A DNA stretch of 64,000 bases from Rhodamnia argentea. Lineage: Eukaryota; Streptophyta; Magnoliopsida; Myrtales; Myrtaceae. The notes under the pieces were generated by a model. That model was not told where the DNA came from, searched no databases, and saw only the letters and a list, made by a program, of their open reading frames with translations. Of this stretch, positions 1 through 12,671 are shown piece by piece. Position numbers and translations under genes: made by a program. Location of the stretch: positions 7,998,001 to 8,062,000 of the forward strand of contig NC_063154.1 in assembly GCF_020921035.1 (NCBI RefSeq), read 5' to 3'. Each line of letters starts with the position of its first letter. The stretch's first letter is position 1.

Positions 1-335
1 AGACTGGGCGAGAGTCACGGTCAACGAGGGTTTCCGATGACCCTCGCTAGCACAAGGAAAAAAAGCAAACCAAAAAAGGAAAAGAAAATTAAAAAAATCA
101 AAATGGAAAAATAAAAGTTTATAAAAATTGTTTACGTTAGTGCCGCTCATGCCCCGTAAGATGACCAGCGTTTATGTCATTTTTTCAGTTAAAATTGGCA
201 GAAAGGATTCAATTGGTAAATTTTCAAAAGATTAGGACTAAATCAACTAAATTGAACTATTGAAGATTTAAGACTGAATTGGCATAAGTACACTAAATTT
301 TGAACTATTTTAGTAATGTTTCCTCTCATCTAGAT
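1..335. mobile_element. Truncated copy of the same GC-cored element family
   Basis: The window opens inside a GC-rich core (..GAGGGTTTCCGATGACCCTCG..), followed by the typical right arm with AGGATTCAATTGGTAAATTT and TTAAGACTGAATTGGCATAA. The left part lies outside the window. Confidence 0.45.
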
Positions 336-1343
336 GTCCGGGACTTCTATAAAATTTTCACTCGTTAGTAGTGAGTTCGCATGTCATGCTTTCCGTCATC
401 TAACTAGTTTTCACGAGAAGACCAAGCAAGAAAACGAAATATTCTCTATGAATTTTACTGGCCACACTTTTGATTTTAACAGACAAATGTACTCATTTTA
501 CCATATCAATGGGGTGATTTTTTTTTTAATTTTATTTTTTTGCATAAGTACAAAATTTACCATACCAATGGGGTGGTTAGTTATTACTGATTAACTCGTT
601 TCCACACTCAAAAACAACTTTTATTGTTAATAGAATAAAGTTAACCTTCTATAGTAGAAATTATATCGATTAGCCCGTTTCACACACTAAATTAACCGTC
701 TATCTAGGATGTACACATTCACAAGTTGGGGAATAAAGTGATTAGTGATTAAGGGTCATCGCTACGATGCCATGCCTTTCCATCCCGGATCCGGATTTAT
801 CTTTTGATTTAATTTGAAAATGCGAAATTCGGAAAGGATAACAAAAATGAAATATCGAAAAACTTCCCCCTTGTCTATGGCCTACAGTCTTCCGTCCAAT
901 AGGTCGGGGGTGAGCTACGGTGATTCGAATGCCTAGATCGTTCTATGAGTCGATTCCAACAATTTCGTGCTTTGATTGTGTTAACACCCAAAGTTACTCC
1001 AAGAGCCACGTGATGGGCATGAGCAGGAGTTTTGATCGCCTGCGGGCAGGTGTATCAAAGACAGATTCAGGAGAACCTCGAAGATGCCACGTGTCAAAGA
1101 AAGTTTTGACGGCATCTTCATTGGAGGACGAAAGGAGAAGCGCGCGAAAGGAGCCACGATCGGGGCGATCATCGAAAGATTGGTGGTAACCCCCATGAGG
1201 TGAAAAGAAAGGGTGCGAGAATCAAGAAACCGTAAAAAAGCTATCCACACGACTTATCGGAAAGGGATAAAATGTGGCGCCAAAGGAAATAACCGCTCGA
1301 GGGTTACCGGAGCTAGTCTACAAATACCCCGCGGCCACAACAC

Positions 1344-1344
<1 letters not shown>
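336..1344. other. Intergenic, possible LTR remnant, no gene
   Basis: No coding evidence. At 900-1340 there is a moderately GC-rich stretch ending in CTACAAATACCCC just before an (AC)n tract, which resembles the promoter part of an LTR, but no second copy or polyprotein was seen. Confidence 0.3.

Positions 1345-1397
<53 letters not shown>
1345..1397. repeat. (AC)n microsatellite
   Basis: About 26 AC units, uninterrupted after CACAACACAAC. Confidence 0.95.
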
Positions 1398-1401
<4 letters not shown>

Positions 1402-1460
1402 ACTTATCTTTACAATTAAATTTTTAGCCTTTAGCTTAGCTATAGCTTTCTGATTTCCAT

Positions 1461-1705
1461 CGTCAATTCAATTCCGATGAGTTTCATATCCAGAGTTAGG
1501 TGTCGTCAATTAAATTCCGGCATTTGCTCATTAGGTTCAGCATCGTCGATTCAATTCCGGTGTTGTACCCTTTGCTCACCTCGTCCAATTTCGTCAATTA
1601 AATTCTGGTATTGTGTCCTACATTCCCCCGTCCAGTGTCGTCAATTAGATTCCGGCATTGTGTCCTACAATTTGGTTTGGCCTCATCGATTAAATTCTGG
1701 AATCG
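1461..1705. repeat. Degenerate minisatellite, six units of ~40-48 bp
   Basis: Variants of CGTCAATTAAATTCCGG start at 1461, 1504, 1544, 1592, 1639 and about 1686. The words between (TTGTGTCCTAC) are also partly repeated. Unit length is irregular, as in LTR-internal or old satellite arrays. Confidence 0.65.
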
Positions 1706-2099
1706 CATCCTAAGTCCTAGTACGTCGAAGTTCGTCTCACTGTCGAATATGTGGGTTGTCGAATCGTCAAGAATTTGTATTGCGCCTTTGGTGTTAATAT
1801 AATTATCCTTTGCATTTGACACTCTCTGTCCAAAACTGACCCGTAACTCCTTATTGGAAAACGAACGGATTAAATTCGATAAAACATTCTCGCGTTAGCA
1901 ATCCTTTTGGGCTTCAACTCTTTTTGAGCCAAGATTCATCCGCTTGGGCCTCGTTGAGGGATTTCGACACGCAACGGATTGGAAACGTAAAAGTGTAGGT
2001 ATTAGGGAGAAGTTAAATCACCTAAAGGTTAACCACTCTACAAAAATAAAATAGGCCGAAAGGTTTCGGTTATACGTGAGGAAGGGTTAGTACACCCTA

Positions 2100-2650
2100 G
2101 ATATAGCAAAATGGGTCATAAAAAGGTTTTTTTAATTTTAATTTTAACTTTTATTGTTTTCATTCTTTTTTTTACTTTTTTTTTTTTTTCGGATGAGTAT
2201 GGCAAGGGTCGCCAGTAGACCTTTGCCGATCACAGGCGAGGGTCGGCCGACCCTTGCCGACACTAGGTGAGGGCCGTGAAACCTTCGCTAGGTTTGGGCG
2301 AGGACCGCAAAACCCTCACTCATTGGCCCTCGCTTGTGGTCACCGAGGGTCGGGTGGCCCTCGTGATTGATCGGCAAGGGTCGGCTGATAACCCTTGCCG
2401 GACTTTGAAAAAAAAATGAAAATGAAAATGAAAAGGAAAAAATACAAAAATTTTAATTTTTTAAATTTTTAAATACTTATAAAAATTATTCACAATGTTT
2501 TAGTAATATAATTTTTTAATAATCATAAATGTTACTAAATTGGATTAAATATGGATTTTTTTTAGTAATATGGGTCGTTAGATATGGGTCAAAACAGGTT
2601 AAATTGATCAATATTGATTCGTCCATATTCGATCCGACCTAAACATGACT
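2100..2650. mobile_element. Remnant of a GC-cored non-autonomous element
   Basis: AT-rich arms surround a core at 2190-2400 built from repeated words such as GGCAAGGGTCG, CCCTTGCCG and GAGGGTCGG in both orientations. It has the same composition as the cores at 9110, 11270, 33220, 39850 and 41090. Confidence 0.45.
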
Positions 2651-2800
2651 CGACTCACTCGTTTGACATCTCTAGTACACCCACGTCACCTTTAAGGACA
2701 TGACTACATTCCATTGGGTGGGGTGCGTTGTGTGTTGGCTTCAAATATGTAGAGCGATGAAAGCAAACGTTGAGAATAATATACAAATATAATCTTGAAG

Positions 2801-2946
2801 GAAAAATTACAAAAAAAGTTCTAAATCTATTGTGATTGTGACAATTTAGTTGTAAATGTATTTTTTTTCCAATTAAATCATAAACCTTTTGTGTTTGTGT
2901 CAATTCAGTTCATTCGACCGAGTGACCTTTTTGATAATTTTCTCTA
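2801..2946. mobile_element. Short MITE of the same terminal family
   Basis: The ends GAAAAATTACAAAAAAAG and CTTTTTGATAATTTTCTC are inverted. The flanking 9-mers ATCTTGAAG and GTCTTGCAG match at seven positions. No GC core; the interior has CTATTGTGATTGTG words. Confidence 0.4.
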
Positions 2947-3054
2947 GTCTTGCAGCCACTGTTCATTTTAAACTGGCTAAATTGAGGATATATAAGTCCA
3001 ATGGATTGAAATTTATACGAATTTCTTAAATTTTGTGGTATCCAAGAAGAGAGT

Positions 3055-3056
<2 letters not shown>

Positions 3057-3107
<51 letters not shown>
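3057..3107. repeat. (AG)n microsatellite
   Basis: About 25 AG units. Confidence 0.95.
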
Positions 3108-3110
<3 letters not shown>

Positions 3111-4451
3111 GCTCCCAAAACTTGGCAACCAATGAGTCTTGGTCATTTCCAATGTTTCGTCATCTGCTGGTCACGGTAGCTACAGATATTTTTTTCCCCA
3201 TTTGACCAAAAAAGGAATGTTCGATGTGATGTTTCCATTTCCCTACTCAAGAGAAGATGACCGGAGGGAAACACAAGAGTTTATGTGTTTCACAAAAGAA
3301 AAATGGTAGATGGGAGCGGGATCGTGCGTGGTTGGAGTCGTAGGATCCGCCCGTTTTTCCGCGATCAAGTTTCTATCAGCATTTCAAGAATCACACGGGG
3401 AGAACCAGCTAAACTTCGCCATCAACTGGCTCCTTCTTCTCTGTGCTGCTTTTTCAAAACCCTGACCCCCCCTCTCTCTCTCTCTCTCTCAAACCCTAAG
3501 ATTTCGGTCTGATTTCTGATTCCGAGGGGAACCGTACCATCCAGGCCAGACCTTTCTTTTGTTTTGTTAAACGTAAATCTAATAATCCACCAATTTTTTT
3601 TTTCCATTTCTTAAATGCAAGTGTTCACCCCTACTAATAATTCATCGGTTTAATTAGACTATCCGGTCTGGTTCCCGATCTCGAAACCCGGGAACCAATC
3701 CTTCCGATTCAGCTCCCGATTCCTTGGTGGAACCGGACACGATCAAAAACCGATCACCCCTAGTTACAAGAGCAATATGAATATGGAAAGCATGTCTTGG
3801 AAGTTGGAACCGGTTCGTTTGTGTTATCCAGGTGGCGCTCCCGATATGAACCTCACTAATTTCGGACATGACATGATCTGGTCCGGTAAAAATAATCTTA
3901 GATACTAGTACCCTTTTGTGTATCCTCTTCATAGTAACAAGAAATTAACATTAGTACATGAGGATTTTTATGGTAAAATCATTTGGATGAAGTCATGGCG
4001 CGCTTGTGAAGACTATCGCATGCTCATGTGCGAATGATTTGTACATGTACAGATAGTCTCCATACGAGTTCATATGATTTCTATCCAGGCAAGACATTCA
4101 CCACAAAAAACAACGTACATCATGCGCCATACATGCTGTTTCCTTATCGGAATATCTAATATTTTAGCACCAATTATGGTGACAATACTTGCCATGGAGC
4201 ATTAGACCTTGCACCGCCGGTGTAAAGAAAACTTTGCGCAAACAGTCTTATCCGCCATTGATTTTAGGGTTTTAAGTACTCCCCCCCTCACTAACCGTCA
4301 AATCAACAAAGGGAAATATTGCTTGCGCTAAAATAATGCACACTAGCGAGTTCTCCTATTAATTACTCATTTTCGTACACTATATTATTGATTGTGCGAT
4401 CTCAAGTAGGAAGTCGCTTGAGGTTAGGAACTTTGGATATAAGGTCACGAC

Positions 4452-4485
<34 letters not shown>

Positions 4486-4950
4486 GGACGGCGTAGGTAG
4501 CGGTCTCGGGCGGCAAAGAGGACAACGGGCAGACGACGAAGGTGGAAAGAAGAAAAGTGAAAAGAAGGGTCGAAGGGAAAAGAAGAAAAAGTAAACGGAA
4601 GAAGGTAAAAAGAGTGAGAAGAGAGAAAAATAAAATAAAATAAACTTAGGGCGTCCTGACATTTGATTGTACCGTTATTTCATTTTCACCTTTCCAGAAA
4701 AGTAAATTATAGATGTCAATAACTTTTGTGCGGACTCCAATCCGTGGACAATTGCTTATATATATATATATTCTGATTTCAAGTTTCATCGGGGCAATAG
4801 ATATCTCTCCTACTCCTGGTTTTAGTAAAGGTTGTTGTTAAGGTTGCATTTGCACATGCTAGTTCGTATCTACCACCAGTGAGTCAAAGCTTCCTCTTGC
4901 CAGTGAAATGGAGTCTGACAAAACTATTTCGCAGACTATTCTTTTTCCTT
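3108..4950. other. Intergenic; contains an old hAT-like MITE and (GA)n
   Basis: 3625-3768 carries CACCCCTA..GGTTT... and ..CGATCACCCCTAGTT with Lys-poor repeats of CCGGTT/GGAACC, the style of the hAT-like MITEs elsewhere in the window. (GA)n is at 4455-4483. No gene was recognised. Confidence 0.35.
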
Positions 4951-4964
4951 GGTCCCCTTAGGAA

Positions 4965-4965
4965 A

Positions 4966-5000
<35 letters not shown>

Positions 5001-5300
5001 ATAAAAATCAGGCAAGAACCCACTTCATCAACTGAGTACTCTCCTCCACCAAGGAGACGCCCGGGTACTTTGTTTGTTTCTTTTCTCTCGACAACATGGA
5101 TTTCTTCGGTTCAGAGATTGATTACACATGAATATGCTTTTGTTTTCGTTTCTTTTGCTGTTTCTTTGGTTTGCTGGTGTCTGAATTCAAAAGTATTGAC
5201 TGGATTCTGGAATTTTACAGGTTTCCCGCGGGGGGATTTGTTTGTTGGGCGGGGGGGGTGAAGAGGCGGTGATTCCATGGACATGCAGAAACCGGGTGAG
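4965..5300 (+). promoter_or_regulatory. Orphan promoter and first-exon-like sequence
   Basis: (CT)n, then CTATAAAAA at about 5000, a C-rich leader, a possible intron (GTACTTTG...TTTTACAG near 5065-5220), then ATGGACATGCAGAAACCGG followed by GTGAGT at about 5296. The order imitates the start of a plant gene (Met-Asp-Met-Gln-Lys-Pro), but no downstream exon was found. It may be a captured or truncated gene 5' end. Confidence 0.25.
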
Positions 5301-8066
5301 TGTATTTCCATGCTATTCATGCCAAGTGAGCAGTCTTTTGTTTTTTAACCTTTGCTTCGTTGTCTGTTCGACCTTGAAACTGTTGTTAGGGCTTCATCAA
5401 ACCCTAGGTAGTAGACTGTCTCTCTCTCTCTCTCTCTAGGAGAGTAGAGAGATCGCGAAAGGAGAACGATGACAAACCTCTGTTGGAGCAAGAGCTCGCT
5501 CTAGCTCTACAAAGCAAAATCACCAACTGGGTGGGTCATTTTGGTGTTTTTTCTTGAAAGGATCATACAATGGTGCAACCAGAAGTTATTGAGCTACCAA
5601 ACCAAAACTTACACCTAACACCCGAATAGAAAGTACATATGTTAAGTTAATAGCGTATACCAGCCTAATACTTCCTATATATTTAACCTATGAAACACAG
5701 CTGACCTGCGGGCGCGCTCAGCTCGACCTAGAAAAGAAAGCGGATCGAGGAAACAACTAGATTCTGGAGAACAAATGACAAGTGTATACAAGTCTCGAGA
5801 GTCTTATTAATTTGTCTGCTTCCGCTGGGGAAAAATCCTAGGGTGTGATTTTTGTGAACATCTCCACCCAACTTAGCCTCGAGCTTTGCACATACCCCGT
5901 TCTTCGCCGAACAAAGCACGAAATGCTTTTGGGTTTTGCTGAATTTGTTTCGTTCGATAGAAAATTAGAGAGCTGGTTGGTGACGATTCTCTCTATGGTT
6001 TGCATGTGTAGAAGCGATACATCAGTGTGATTTTCTCTTCATTACAGTGGCAGCGATGACAATTTCTAGGAACTTTCTACTTGATACTTTGTGTCAAAGT
6101 ATGATACTAAGTAACGATTCTTGACCAGATGGCTCATATCATGATGAATTAAATGAAAATATCCTACTTGAGCTTGAGGCTGTGCTAACTAGTTGAGGCG
6201 AGTTTTGACGTTTGTCGGTTAAAAAGATCTCATCAAAGTGTCGCCGATATATTAATATCTAAAAGCCCTTTTATGAATGATCATGCAAAATGACAGCTAA
6301 GAAAGTACCGAATATGCAATGTTCCATAAGACCTTGACTATTCTAAATTGGGGGTTGAACGGTTTTGTCCATTAAGTTAAAAGTCAAGTGAATCTTACTG
6401 GACGGTTTTTCTTTTGAGTTTCGTTTATTTCAATTTTACTTAGGGTGAAAACACTTGCCTAGACTCAGATTGTAAGGAGAACAGAGTGAATAACTAAGAA
6501 TGGGTAGATGAAGGATTTCAGGTGATCTTGTCCACAAAAATTCTGACGGCCGTTATATTGCTTCGCCTTCGTCCCACATATCCTGTCCATGCAAACTGTT
6601 TCTCAGTTTTTGTAATGATCAGGACAAAATTCAGGGTAGGTTTGTACTGGACATCATGATCCAGACCCTTGAATTTTAAAGAACGTGGAGGTGGATCTGC
6701 CCCCATCAACCCTCTAAAATAAGCTGGGCTTAAGACAACCTGCGTCCTAGAGACTTGGAGATTTGACTAAGTGGTACAACGTATGACTCTGACTAGAAGG
6801 TAAGGCCAGCTAAGGGGGCTACACAGGTGTGCCCATGTGTGAGAAAGTGCAGTGCATGCCCAAGAGTGTCCTTCATTGGGAAAGGCTAACTAATTGGGGT
6901 TAGGACAGAACGGTAGGTCCGGCGCGAAGAACCCACTCCGCCCATTTTTCCTATTTTGGGAATTTTATCTATTGGGATTTTCATCAGTTAATGCATCAAG
7001 CATTTAGGCAGATGTATCAGGACAATAAAAGATTCAAGATGAGAAATTCTAATGTGGACGTAGTATGTGGACTAAATTGAACGTGGCTCATGAAAAAGGC
7101 AGATCCCATGTCGATCCCACATGGATGTCTCAAGAAATACACTGTTCACACAATAGTTAACTCGGATCTCTTCATATAAGGGAAGCTTTTATTCGCCAAT
7201 ATGATATGACTAATAGTTGAACATAGGCTCGACCCCACTGTCGTACTCTAACACTGTGCATACAAATCAATGTATAGGAAATACACACAATTATTAATTA
7301 GATAATCTGCGGGTATAAGGTGAATGGCCTATATATCTAAAACCTTAGAAAGGCCAACTCACATTGTCCATAGACGTCGGAAGGGGTTGCCGATACCTAA
7401 ACTACAAAGTACAAGACTTACGTTTCTTAGTACCAAATGCTAAAAGGTGGAGAAAAGATGAGGTAATTTCCTTGTCGATTCCTTGTAAGCCCGTGAATCC
7501 GAAGCTAGGCATGCTGGGTTTATGAGATTACGGTGCACCACGACCATTAGGTCCTATGTAGACTGCATGTGAAGTCGGCAAGTTCAAGGGCCACGGCTGA
7601 CCATTAGGCTCGCACTAGAAGCTGGTGCACCTAGAAAAAGTATTACCAAACCTTGTACTGCCTTAGAAAATGAAATCTGCTTATCTGTTTCCATGCATGT
7701 CTAAGGAGACTGTGCTCATGTAATTCTTTGGGATAATACCTTGCAAAGAGCCAACAACTTCCCATGCGCTTGAAGGGTAGCTTTAAAATGGTTAGACGTT
7801 GCTTGTTAGAGCTTAAGGCTGGGACATCTTGAGTTAGGGTTTCGTAAAGTAGAGTTTGAAGGTCGAATCGTCAACGAATGTGAGGTTATGAACGGAAGGA
7901 CTGGTCATTTGGCATGGCTTTGCATGGAAGTCAACACCCCCTTTGTGGTCGTCGTCAGTAGCTGCATGATCAACGCACAGTTCGCTTGTTTGAAGATCAG
8001 TGGAAAGAAGCATGAGAGGTTCATTACCGAGTCCGTGGTGATTAAGGTAATAAACCAATTAAAGAG

Positions 8067-8097
<31 letters not shown>

Positions 8098-8480
8098 GAC
8101 GACTTCGAAATCGAAATATTTCATCTTCGACAAATGCATTTGGCCTTCATTTCTGAACTTGTTTCGATCGTACGTACTGGTATTGTCACTAGAATGCGGT
8201 CTTAATTCATATTTTCTTATACGAGGATTGAGGAGAGAAATATGTTGTTTTCCTCGTGAGCAAAGACAACCTTTCCTCATGCTTTCTAAACTAGGGAGAG
8301 CCCACAAGTACATCGCCGAGTTCTATGCTTCGTTGACTCCTTGCAAAATGCATCATTGGGTCACCTTCAACATCATGTGGTGGTGCAGTGTGCATGTGAT
8401 TATTGAGATATAGTTGATACTTCCAGTCGATCAGAAGGCACAGGACAAGGATTGCAAGGGAGCAGCACTCCCCGGGATGC
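5301..8480. other. Intergenic, nothing recognised
   Basis: AT-rich sequence with scattered short frames, none conserved. A (CT)n tract is at 8067-8092 and a second at 5420-5439. Confidence 0.5.
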
Positions 8481-8710
8481 CATAAGGCTTTTACAGTTTG
8501 AATTCGTATTTTATTTGTAATTTGAGCTTGTTTCCATAAGTAACTACTGTTTATATATAAAATCTTTCTCATATAATTGAGAATTGTAACAGAGAGATGA
8601 GATATACTAATTATAATGGAATCTTTTGCTGGATGTAGCCCTAGTTTAATGATGAACCGGATAAAAACATTGTGTTTCGATTTTTTTTCTCATATTTATT
8701 TTTTATCTCA
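8480..8710. repeat. Dispersed repeat, copy 1
   Basis: It matches 36330-36545 in order, sharing TCGTATTTTATT, AATTTG(A/G)GCTTG, AACTACTGTT, GGATGTAGC and TTTCGATTTTT. Identity is moderate. No frame is conserved. Confidence 0.55.
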
Positions 8711-8835
8711 TTGTATTTGTGCGCCTAATTCTAACAGTGACCAACATTTACGTATATCACTTGTCGTGTCACTTGTCAAATCCACAGCCGCATATTATAT
8801 ATTCAAGGCCAAATTGTGTGCATCGCTCCGTTAAC

Positions 8836-9588
8836 GGGAAAATTATTTTAAAAAAAAATTAAACCTACTATAATTGTGTCAATTTAGTCATAATTTTTTT
8901 TTGGTTAATTCAGTCCTAACATTTTTGCATTTGTACCAATTGGCTGAAAATCGTTGACGTGGAGCAGCCGACGTGTCCAATTTTTAGTAATATTTTAATA
9001 TCTTTTTTACTTTTTATTGTTAATTATTTTTATTTTATTTTCTTTCTTGTTCTTCTTCTTCTTCTTATTCTTCTTCTTCTTATTCTTCTTCTTCCTCCGG
9101 CCAATCGCCAAGCCCGACGATCGGTCAGAGAAGCTCGCTCCCGCCGACCACGAGAGAGGGTGAGCCTCGCCTACCCTCGGCAAGGCTCCATGGCCGTGGG
9201 CGGGCTTGACCTTGCCCAACGACGGCAATGCCGGCCTCCCAATGGTCGAGTGAGGCTTGACCTCATCATTGGCCGACGGGGTGATTTTCATCGGCCCTCG
9301 CCTCTAGCTAGTCGGTGGGCTTGGTGGCTGGCTGGAGGTACAAGAAGAGAAGAGAAAAGAAAAAGAAAGAGAAAGAAAAAAAAAATAAAAAAATATATTA
9401 AAATATTACTAAAAGTTGGCCACGTTAGCTCTGGTTGCATCACATCAGGGATTTTCGGCCAAAATAGGTTGGAACGACTGAATTGGCACAAATGCAAAAT
9501 ATTTAGGAGTGAATTGGTAAAAAAAAAAAAAACTGTTTAGGACTTGTATAATTACAATAGATTTAAGACTTTTTTGATAAATTTTCCC
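8836..9588. mobile_element. Non-autonomous MULE-like element with GC-rich core
   Basis: Termini are GGGAAAATTAT.. and ..GATAAATTTTCCC. The flanking 9-mers TCCGTTAAC (8827-8835) and TCTGTTAAC (9589-9597) differ at one base. AT-rich arms hold the family words (TTAAACCTACTATAATTGTG / CAATAGATTTAAGACTTTTT). The core near 9110-9310 is GC-rich. The 193-codon frame across it is low-complexity and not a gene. Confidence 0.65.
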
Positions 9589-9767
9589 TCTGTTAACGTC
9601 AAATCACGACAATATGGACAAATGCTAAAGGAAAAACCATTGTCTAGCGACAAAAAGATGGTCGTGAAAAGTCCAGATTTGGGCTTTAGAAGTTCCAACT
9701 GCCAACACGCACGTTATAGGCTGATCGCGGAAACTTTTGCAGACCAAATTTGGGGAACATAAGTTCT

Positions 9768-10025
9768 TTTTAGCCGTTCTAAAAAAAAAAAAAAGTTCTT
9801 TTTAGCGAACCAAAATGTTTGGTCGCAAATTATGTCGCTTCGGCCGACCCGAGTTACAGTCGCTAGAACAACCTTTAGTGACCGATTCGCCGGTAGAACT
9901 CTACTTCAACCGACCTAATCGGTCGCCAAAAGTTCTTCTCCGGCGACCATTTAGTCGCTAAAAGTCGATTTCTAGCGAAAAGTTGCCACAACTAGTCACC
10001 AAGAGCGCGCTTTCTGCGACTTCGG
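9768..10025. repeat. CACTA-like sub-terminal repeat region
   Basis: Repeated short words TAGTCGCTAAAA, GGTCGC and TCTAGCGA in both orientations resemble the sub-terminal repeats of CACTA transposons. Similar words (GGTCGCTAAA, GGTCACTAGA) recur at 11790-11880. No CACTA terminus was located. Confidence 0.25.
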
Positions 10026-10297
10026 GTGGATCCGGCGATTATCTAATGGAGGAGGAGGAGTAGGAGACGAACATTATCGTAATGCAAGTGAAAACAGGTA
10101 AATTTGAAGATTTGTCGGCGTTTCTTTGAGGCACGATGGACAATGCGCATAATTGACTCGGATTTGTAATGTTTAGATATTACAGGGCGATTTTATGATT
10201 CTCTGATGTGGATATCCTGGGATGTAAGGATTTTATATTACAACGTTATGGATTTGTTTATGAATTAAGATGATGTTTGTGAATATGTGGATTAACA

Positions 10298-11656
10298 GGG
10301 AAAATTATCCAAAAGTCGTGACCATATCGTATGACGGTTAATTCGGTCATAAACATTTCAATTTGGTCGATTTAATTCTAATTCTTTTGACGATTTTCGA
10401 TGTATCCCAATAATTTTGGCAAGACAACGCTCACGTATCAATCCAATCAATGCTAGTCGTCTAAGTAGTACGGTCAATCTTGACATGGATAATTTTTACA
10501 AGTTTTTTAAATTTTATATTTTCTTTCCTTTTTTCTTTTTTATTGTTGATATGCGCTAAATTCACCCCTAAAATGGCTCCATCCAGCCTTATAATATTTA
10601 AGGTATAAGTGCTATAAAAGTTCTAAAATTTGTTTAATTCTAGTCATTTGAATAACTGTTTTATTAAATCATTTATTTACCCGTATCGTTCACAGTTTAA
10701 TCGATTGCGATATATGCAAAAAAAAAAAAAAGAAACATAAAGCAAAAATTCTTGAAAACGACAGACGAGGTGGGGGACAACGAGTCCAAGGATTATCTTG
10801 TCCCAATATTTCTTGTTCCCCTCTTTTTCATGGGTTTTCGTTGGATCCTGTCATGCTATGTCCTCAATTGATGACTTACATTTCATAGTAGGAAGCTGTT
10901 AACCCGACAATCTAGCCGTATTGTTAATTATTTTTGACCACATGATCTCTTAATTAATGAGCGCCTTATGCAAAACGCGCAATGATAATGTGTAAATTTA
11001 TAATTGGAATTGAATCGTCCTTGACGGTATTATTAAGAAAACATTTCCCTTCGTAGTAGACGTGCTTGTCATTGATAATTTCAGTGAGGGGCTCAACTTT
11101 AGCTCACAAACACAGTTTTGTGTATCATGCACTTTTCTCCAACGCAGACAAAACAACATTAAAGCATTAGGAAAAAAAAAAATAAACAAAGGAAGGCTAG
11201 CTGGTGATTTCTTCTTTTATTCGCAAGTTGGATAATGCTATCGTTTCCATCCTCTAGGGGGTGGAAATAAACATGACCAGCGGCTGACCGGTCGCTGGCC
11301 AGAGGATATAGCCGCGATGGCCCTCGCACAAATTTGGCTTGGCGAGGCGAGGGAGGTGCATCGGGGCCCTTGCATGGATCCGATGAGGGCTGCGATCCTC
11401 ACCCAGTGGCCTGTGAGGGCGTGTAGCCCGGCCCCGGTCGGCCATTACCGAGGTCCCCGCAACCACGTTAGCCATTCCGAAAGATTAACAATGGGAAAAA
11501 GAAAAGAGAATAAAAGAAAACAAGAAAAGAGAAATTCAATTTTTCTTTTTTAAGGAATCATTAAAAGGTTTAAGATTAAATTGACCGAATTAAAAAATTT
11601 AAGCTTGAATTGGCCATCATACAAAGATTTAGAGCTTTTTCGATAGTTACCCTCGA
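10298..11656. mobile_element. Composite GC-cored non-autonomous element region
   Basis: It starts with GGGAAAATTATCCAAAAG and ends with ..TTTAGAGCTTTTTCGATAGTTACCC, the same terminal style as 8836-9588. The GC-rich core is at 11265-11470. Other sequence (10540-11240) appears inserted, so the true limits are uncertain. Confidence 0.4.
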
Positions 11657-12089
11657 CTATCGCATATTTGTCTTTCTAATGGGACTACAAATCGAGCTGC
11701 TATTGATTGTCGGACACGCGTTACATATCGGGAATCACGTAAACAAAGAAGGGTGAAATTTTGTGAATACCGACTTCGGGCACGAATCTATTTGGTCGCT
11801 AAATATACATTTTAGGGTGACCAAATCTCTCTCATTTGGTCACTAGATGTCCACTAGAAGTCGCTCCATAAGACGACCATATGACGAGTAAGAAAAAGGA
11901 GTTTGCTAGTATAACCATCTTTAAGATAATCATAGTTAGCTAATTAGTGGATAATCATCGAAGCAACCGGCGTGATTAAAGAAATTGATGATTACTTGCC
12001 TTCTAATTCTTGTATAAGTGAGTATACCTAAGATCGAATAACCAGCCAACATATGGACTCCATATGTCTATGCCGGACTGCACGAGGGA

Positions 12090-12128
12090 CACGTGGACAC
12101 TTGGCCGATCAACACATTGCTATAAATT
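12090..12128 (+). promoter_or_regulatory. Core promoter of the HPRG gene: G-box and TATA box
   Basis: CACGTG (G-box) lies at 12090-12095 and TATAAATT starts at 12121, about 120 bp before the ATG at 12243. Spacing and order fit a plant pol II promoter. The 5' UTR would be about 90 nt. Confidence 0.5.
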
Positions 12129-12242
12129 TTAAAGAGACGTCCGAAAACAGTCTTTTTTTTATCAAATCTGATGCGCTCTTCTTCTCGCTTCTAATTTCTT
12201 CCTTGAGCTGATTTTCTTTGATCATCACCCCTCGCACGGCCG

Positions 12243-12671
12243 ATGGAAAAAATTGGACGAGCTCTTTCAACCCTTGCCTTGGCTTTCGCGATCCTGAGCA
12301 TCATTGAGACCACGAGTTCTCAAGAGTCATGCCCGTACCCACCATGCGCTAATGATCCACCGCCCGCGGCGGCGGCGGCGGTGACCACTCCGGCTCAAAC
12401 GGGATCGTACCCGGCACCGGCACAGCCCGGCGCTACTACCTACCCTCCGCCGGCGGGGTACTTCCCTTACAGCCCGCCTCCGCCGAGCGGTGGTTTTTAT
12501 GCCGCTCCTCCACCGCCTGATCCAATCTTGCCCTACTTCCCTTACTACTACCGGAAGCCTCCCCGGACGAGGACCGAGCCCTCATCGGCAGACGCGGGTC
12601 TCTGGAGATCGACGGTCGTGATTATTGGGGTGGTGGCTAGTTTGGGTCACTTGTGGTTTTGTTTAATGTAA
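12243..12671 (+). CDS. Small hydroxyproline-rich / extensin-like glycoprotein, probably GPI-anchored
   Basis: A single-exon frame of 142 residues. The first ~26 residues are a signal peptide (hydrophobic ALSTLALAFAILSII, then ETTSSQ). A short Cys pair (SCPYPPC) follows, then a Pro/Ala/Tyr-rich body at about residues 35-110 with SPPPP-type blocks that are usual prolyl-hydroxylation and arabinosylation sites. The segment DPILPYFPYYYRKPP near residues 94-108 is, as I recall, a signature of a small plant HPRG family (Arabidopsis At1g23040/At1g70985 type). The last ~20 residues are hydrophobic after a small-residue stretch (SSADAG), which fits a GPI-anchor signal, so a cell-wall or outer plasma-membrane role is inferred. 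The start is the first ATG after a TATA box 115 bp upstream. GC content is clearly higher than the flanks. The exact biochemical function is unknown. Confidence 0.85.
   Translation: MEKIGRALSTLALAFAILSIIETTSSQESCPYPPCANDPPPAAAAAVTTPAQTGSYPAPAQPGATTYPPPAGYFPYSPPPPSGGFYAAPPPPDPILPYFPYYYRKPPRTRTEPSSADAGLWRSTVVIIGVVASLGHLWFCLM

Noticed and set aside
8959..9540. 193-codon open frame
   Set aside because: It is made of Leu/Lys runs from (TTC)n and A-rich tracts inside a transposon with target duplications; no domain.
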